Below are positions 60,081-64,000 of a stretch of DNA of 64,000 nucleotides, piece after piece. This DNA comes from Bacteroidota bacterium (GTDB lineage Bacteria > Bacteroidota > Bacteroidia > B-17B0 > Aurantibacillaceae). The stretch covers positions 94,970-158,969 of the forward strand of contig JAJNDK010000011.1 in the NCBI GenBank assembly GCA_021156365.1, read 5' to 3'. Made by a program: the position numbers and the translations under genes. The notes beneath the pieces were generated by a model. That model was not told where the DNA came from. It searched no databases and saw nothing but the letters and a program-made list of their open reading frames with translations. How positions within the stretch are numbered: position 1 is the stretch's first letter; every line of letters begins with the position of its first letter.

Positions 60081-60794
60081 ATGGTAAAGGAAGCGATCAT
60101 ATTGGCAGGAGGATTTGGTACACGCCTGCAAAGCGTGGTGTCCGATCTTCCGAAACCTATGGCTCCCGTTAATGGCCGGCCTTTTCTCGAATACCTTTTC
60201 GATTACCTGGTGCACTCGGGTGTAAAAAGCATTGTGCTTTCTATCGGGCACAAAGGAGAAATGATCAGCGATGAGTACAGTAAAGGAAAATGGAAGAAAG
60301 CGAAGATCCTTTTTTCGCAGGAGGATGCGCCATTGGGAACAGGCGGCGCTATTGCCCTGGCTATGCACCAATGCAAAAGCGAAGAAGTATTGGTATTGAA
60401 CGGGGATTCTTTTTTTGATGTGGACCTGCTGGATCTTACAGCGAGGCATTCAGCTTCGCATGCACAGCACAGCATTGCTTTGCGCAGGGTAGAAAACGCT
60501 TCCAGATACGGAGCGGTAGAATTGGATGAAAGCCGCATCATTTCTTTTAAAGAGAAAAACGAAGGGATACAACCCGGTCTTATCAACGGAGGTATTTACA
60601 TACTGAACCGGCCGGTATATCTGAAAACCACTCAGGGAAAAACAAATTTTTCCATCGAGCGGGATTTTTTCGAAAAAGAGCTTCAGCGCCAGGCGATCTG
60701 TGGTTTTGAATACAAAGGAAAATTTATAGACATCGGTACGCCCGAAGACTTTACACGCGCACAGCATGAGTTTAAGCACTTTAAATATCGATAA
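60081..60794 (+). CDS. Sugar nucleotidyltransferase, HddC-like
   Basis: 237-residue NTP-transferase. EAIILAGGFGTRLQSVVSDLPKPMAPVNGRPFLEYL is the nucleotide-binding start; EDAPLGTGGAIALA and VLNGDSFFDVDL carry the metal-binding aspartates. The closest general match is D-glycero-alpha-D-manno-heptose-1-phosphate guanylyltransferase HddC. It overlaps a GmhB-like phosphatase gene by 29 bp, as in heptose pathways, although the kinase and isomerase genes are absent here. Another hexose-1-phosphate is possible. Confidence 0.85.
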   Translation: MVKEAIILAGGFGTRLQSVVSDLPKPMAPVNGRPFLEYLFDYLVHSGVKSIVLSIGHKGEMISDEYSKGKWKKAKILFSQEDAPLGTGGAIALAMHQCKSEEVLVLNGDSFFDVDLLDLTARHSASHAQHSIALRRVENASRYGAVELDESRIISFKEKNEGIQPGLINGGIYILNRPVYLKTTQGKTNFSIERDFFEKELQRQAICGFEYKGKFIDIGTPEDFTRAQHEFKHFKYR

Positions 60795-61302
60795 GGAATG
60801 GACCTTGTTCCTCGACCGGGATGGCGTTATTAACAAACGCCTTGAAGACGACTATGTGAAAAAGTGGGTGGAATTCGAATTCATTGAAGATGTACTGAAA
60901 GCCCTGGAGATCTTTGATAAGAAATTCGGCCGCATCGTGATCGTAACCAACCAGCAGGGAATAGGCAAAAGACTCATGCGGACGGAAGACCTCGAGCTGA
61001 TCCATAAAAACATGCAGTACGAAATTTCTTTTTTCAAGGGGCGGATCGATAAGGTGTATTTCTCTCCTTACCTCGCTTCAGAAAATCATGCAGACCGGAA
61101 ACCCGGTATTGGCATGGCACTGAAAGCAAAAAGAGATTTTCCCGAGATCGATTTTTCCCGATCGGTAATGGTAGGCGATTCGGGCAGTGATATCGAATTC
61201 GGCAAAGCAGCCGGCATGCATACTGTTTTTATCGGAGCCGAAAACAAATACGGGGCTGATTTTTTATTCCCCTCTCTCCATGCATTTGCCATGGAACTAT
61301 AG
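60766..61302 (+). CDS. gmhB: D,D-heptose 1,7-bisphosphate phosphatase-like HAD enzyme (GmhB)
   Basis: 178-residue HAD-IIIA phosphatase. Motif I is TLFLDRDGVINKR, motif II IVTNQQGIGK, motif III KPGIGMAL, motif IV MVGDSGSDIEFGKAAG. In the heptose pathway GmhB removes the C7 phosphate before nucleotide transfer, which suits the overlapping HddC-like gene. The zinc-loop cysteines of classical GmhB are not evident to me, so a histidinol-phosphatase-like or other sugar phosphatase cannot be excluded. Confidence 0.82.
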   Translation: MSLSTLNIDKEWTLFLDRDGVINKRLEDDYVKKWVEFEFIEDVLKALEIFDKKFGRIVIVTNQQGIGKRLMRTEDLELIHKNMQYEISFFKGRIDKVYFSPYLASENHADRKPGIGMALKAKRDFPEIDFSRSVMVGDSGSDIEFGKAAGMHTVFIGAENKYGADFLFPSLHAFAMEL

Positions 61303-61310
61303 CATTTTGT

Positions 61311-63827
61311 ATGAACACGAAACTAACCTGTCTCTTTCTTTTTTTTGCTCTTATCTGTATCCGCCTCGGGGCGCAGAAAAACTATATAGCTGCAAAACCT
61401 TCCTGGGTAAAGGAAGTACAGCTTCCCGATGAAAAAATGGATACCAAAGCCATGTCCGACGGGTATTATTATTTTATGAATGATTACCAGGTGCATGTCC
61501 CGTCCAAACACTATTATTCTCATTTTGCCTATAAGATCTATAATGCCAATGGGGTGGAGTCGGCTTCTTCTCTCCTGTTCAATTACAATCCGGCCTATGA
61601 AAAGATAAAGATCCATTCCGTAAAAATCAGGAGAGGGCAGGACTGTATCGATAAAACAAAAACATTGGATCTGAAGGTACTGCAAAGGGAAACGAACCTT
61701 GAAAAGAATATGTACGACGAGCGTCTTACACTCAGCACGGTACTCGAGGATGTAAGGCAGGGAGATGTGGTGGAATATGACTATTCAATTATCGGCGACA
61801 ATCCTATATTCGACAATAAATTCTATTTTTCTTTTTACGGAAACTACTCAACTTCCTGCAAGCTGATCCATTGCCGGATCCTGAAGCCGCATACACAAAC
61901 CCTGTATGTAACCAGCCAGAACAGCAAACGGGATCCCATCTATTCCAACGAGTCGGGTTTGGAATGCATGACCTGGGAGCTGAAAGACACCAAAGCTTAT
62001 GTGATGGATCCTTCTGCCCCGCATGAGTATGACCCGTATGAGCTCATAGAGATAAGCGAGTACGACGACTGGAAGGATGTAGCCAAATGGGCGGAAAAGG
62101 TATTTGCGTTGCAGTTTGCTCCTTCCAAAGAGCTGAAAGAAAAGGTAAAGGAATTCCAGGCAATCGAGTCGAAAGACAAGCAGGTAATGGCCGTGCTGCA
62201 TTTTGTGCAAAACGAGATCCGGTATTTTGGTGTGGAGATCGGGGTCAATTCGCATAAGCCAAGAAACCCGAATGATGTGTTCCGGACCCGGTACGGTGAT
62301 TGTAAGGATAAAGTCCAGCTGGTCCGTTATTTTTTATCGGAGCTTGGAATGCTGGCCCGGCCTGTTCTTGTGCATTCGGTCAATCGTTCCGAAATTACAA
62401 AGCGCGCTGTTTCCCCTCACCAGTTTGATCACGTCATTGTTGAGGTTACTCCCAAAGGCTGGCACTATTACTTTGATGCTACCATCAATTTCCAGGAAGG
62501 CAACCTGCAGAATTATTACACACCCAATTACCGGACAGGCCTGGTGTCGGGTGATAGCTCAGCCGCTATTATTGGTTTTATGTACACCCGTAATTTTGAT
62601 GCCAAGCTTCGCGAACACTATATTATTCATTCCACGAAGGGAGATGCAACCTTAACGGCAAAGAGCTTCTATCATGGCTGGACGGCTGATCACAACCGGA
62701 ACCTGTTCTCTAATAAAAGTAATTACGAGATCGCTGAAGACTATTCGAACTACTATAAAAAAATGTTCGGTAAAGTAGAGAGCACGGAAGACCTGGTAAT
62801 AAAAGACAGCAAGGAGAATAATATTTTCACCGTTGCAGAAACGTACAGGATCAAAAACATCTGGAACGATTCTACCAGCCGGCAGGGTGTGGTTGCTGCC
62901 ATTTTTCCCGCTCATTTCCTGCTGGAAGAGATCAATAAGATCGATCTCAGCCTGGAGAAAAGAAAAGATCCGCTGTTCCTTCCTCACCCGACCTGGGTGC
63001 AGCACATCATCGATATAGACCTGCCAGAATCCTGGGACATAAATACCGAACCGGTGTCGCGTGAGAATGCTTATTTTACCTATATAAAGGAGATCACTTA
63101 CATCAAAAGCACCCATAAGCTCACACTCAATTTCCAGTTCAAGACCAGGCAGACAGAAGTACCCGCCGCTGTGTATGAGGATTTCAGGACCGATCTGCAG
63201 TTCGTACAGGACGATATCTATTACAGCCTGTACTTTAATAAAGGAATAGGCAAGGAGCTCGCCTCTTCCTCTTTTAATGCGATCACCTTCGGTACTTTTT
63301 TATTTGTTGCGCAGCTGTTGATCCTGCTGATGATCTTCCTATACCGGAAAGCTTTTTTCAAGCCTGCACAGGAAGAGGTGCCGCGGGTATTGGGTGGGAT
63401 GCTTGTTCCTGCTATGGTGCTGCTTGGGGCCTATGCCGTGTGGCTCGTGTATTGTTTTGTTGGCGGGGAATATTTCAGCAAAGCGATCTGGCTGACCTAC
63501 ACGGATGAGACCAGTTTGAATTATGTGAAAGCCTATGCGCCCATCCGGATGTTCCAGCTGATCATGAACGAGGTTTTTCTGTTTTATTCCGTTTTCCTGT
63601 TCATCCTGATCGTAAAGCAAAGTCACCTCGTTCCGAAGCTGGTTGTTGCCTATATCGTCATTTTTATTTTCTACAACATTTTCGATAGTATCGTTGTTTT
63701 TGTTTACATCGACCGGACGGAAGCCTTGTGGGATGGTTTACGAACCCTGGTAAGCATGATGGCAGGTGGCATTTTCATTCCGTTTTTCCTTACTTCCGAA
63801 CGGGCGAAGGAAACGTTTATCCGGTAG
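61311..63827 (+). CDS. DUF3857/transglutaminase-like membrane protein
   Basis: 838-residue exported protein. A signal peptide (TKLTCLFLFFALICIRLGAQ) precedes a DUF3857 domain (about residues 50-250). The transglutaminase-like domain has Cys331 in RYGDCKDKVQLVRYFL, His374 in HQFDHVIVEV and Asp389 in YYFDATIN as a likely catalytic triad. After a beta-rich region, four to five membrane helices begin near residue 665 (ITFGTFLFVAQLLILLMIFLY), giving a DUF2569-like tail. Such proteins are widespread in Bacteroidota and probably act in the envelope, but their substrate is unknown. It starts 8 bp after the gmhB-like gene. Confidence 0.9.
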   Translation: MNTKLTCLFLFFALICIRLGAQKNYIAAKPSWVKEVQLPDEKMDTKAMSDGYYYFMNDYQVHVPSKHYYSHFAYKIYNANGVESASSLLFNYNPAYEKIKIHSVKIRRGQDCIDKTKTLDLKVLQRETNLEKNMYDERLTLSTVLEDVRQGDVVEYDYSIIGDNPIFDNKFYFSFYGNYSTSCKLIHCRILKPHTQTLYVTSQNSKRDPIYSNESGLECMTWELKDTKAYVMDPSAPHEYDPYELIEISEYDDWKDVAKWAEKVFALQFAPSKELKEKVKEFQAIESKDKQVMAVLHFVQNEIRYFGVEIGVNSHKPRNPNDVFRTRYGDCKDKVQLVRYFLSELGMLARPVLVHSVNRSEITKRAVSPHQFDHVIVEVTPKGWHYYFDATINFQEGNLQNYYTPNYRTGLVSGDSSAAIIGFMYTRNFDAKLREHYIIHSTKGDATLTAKSFYHGWTADHNRNLFSNKSNYEIAEDYSNYYKKMFGKVESTEDLVIKDSKENNIFTVAETYRIKNIWNDSTSRQGVVAAIFPAHFLLEEINKIDLSLEKRKDPLFLPHPTWVQHIIDIDLPESWDINTEPVSRENAYFTYIKEITYIKSTHKLTLNFQFKTRQTEVPAAVYEDFRTDLQFVQDDIYYSLYFNKGIGKELASSSFNAITFGTFLFVAQLLILLMIFLYRKAFFKPAQEEVPRVLGGMLVPAMVLLGAYAVWLVYCFVGGEYFSKAIWLTYTDETSLNYVKAYAPIRMFQLIMNEVFLFYSVFLFILIVKQSHLVPKLVVAYIVIFIFYNIFDSIVVFVYIDRTEALWDGLRTLVSMMAGGIFIPFFLTSERAKETFIR

Positions 63828-64000
63828 ATCTCCGCTCTATTTGTTAAAATTTTAACGTTTGACCTGTATACATTCCCCTAAAAAGATCGATCTTTTGTAA
63901 AGAGACTATAAATAATTTTGTGTAAATGAAAGAACTCAAAATTAATACAAAACATTGTTATTTGGTTTAAACCTGTCTGGATAGAGTATGGAGAGCTGGT
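63828..64000 (+). promoter_or_regulatory. Intergenic regulatory region with two perfect palindromes
   Basis: This end stretch holds GTTAAAATTTTAAC (63,843-63,856) and AAAAGATCGATCTTTT (63,881-63,896), both perfect palindromes. A TAATTTTG box (63,913-63,920) is an exact -7 match. A short open frame at 63,926-63,970 (MKELKINTKHCYLV) starts 6 nt after the box and could be a leader peptide or chance. The next gene lies beyond the window. The palindromes could be protein-binding sites. Confidence 0.4.

Overview
The window looks like a chromosomal segment of a Bacteroidota bacterium. The evidence is the housekeeping genes at the right end (DUF1573 lipoprotein, a YajC-like Sec subunit, a PD40/OmpA-type envelope protein, a DUF3857-transglutaminase membrane protein, a DUF6169-like protein). 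Intergenic regions also carry several copies of the Bacteroidota promoter motif TAnnTTTG, in two cases with TTG 19 nt upstream. Shine-Dalgarno sequences are mostly weak, as is usual in that phylum. I cannot place it more precisely. I see no rRNA, tRNA, CRISPR array, insertion sequence or phage gene.

Bases 1-49,127 are one end of a very large surface-polysaccharide (O-antigen or capsule type) locus. From base 1 to 34,960, 35 genes run on the plus strand with no gap above about 30 bp. They include: an aminotransferase cut by the window edge, a FemAB-like and a hexapeptide acyltransferase; a sugar amidotransferase with HisH-like and HisF-like partners; an asparagine synthetase; a full legionaminic-acid set (legB, legC, legI, legG, ptmE, legF, ptmF, ptmA) with an ATP-grasp, a mini-HAD and a hexapeptide acyltransferase inserted; several glycosyltransferases; an AAC(3)-type N-acetyltransferase and a polysaccharide deacetylase; a DUF6044-like membrane protein; a second ATP-grasp/HAD pair; and wecE- and wecB-type nucleotide-sugar genes. 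No clear Wzx flippase or Wzy polymerase is in view, so the locus probably continues beyond the left edge.

Bases 34,969-49,127 hold 16 minus-strand genes in two apparent transcription units. The unit starting at 49,127 has a WbpB/WbpD/WbpE-like module for a 3-acetamido sugar, then an unrecognised two-Rossmann protein, a GNAT acetyltransferase, an acyl carrier protein, a FabG-like reductase and a metallo-hydrolase. The unit starting near 43,125 has a ketoacyl-ACP synthase III, an acyl-activating ligase, an ArnC/GtrB-like GT2 with a small EamA-like membrane protein, an epimerase, a methyltransferase, an aminotransferase and a GT-C-like membrane protein. The stand-alone carrier protein, KAS III, ligase, reductase and GNAT look like a dedicated pathway that builds an unusual acyl group and places it on an amino sugar. 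This is my best candidate for an undescribed system.

Bases 49,284-64,000 move from the locus (one GT4 gene) to general functions: DUF1573 lipoprotein and yajC; a two-domain VOC protein; a small minus-strand pair including a DUF6169-like protein; a 2-oxo-acid dehydrogenase E2; the PD40/OmpA-like protein; and then an apparent operon of a methyltransferase, ZIP transporter, second methyltransferase, HddC-like nucleotidyltransferase, GmhB-like phosphatase and DUF3857 protein.
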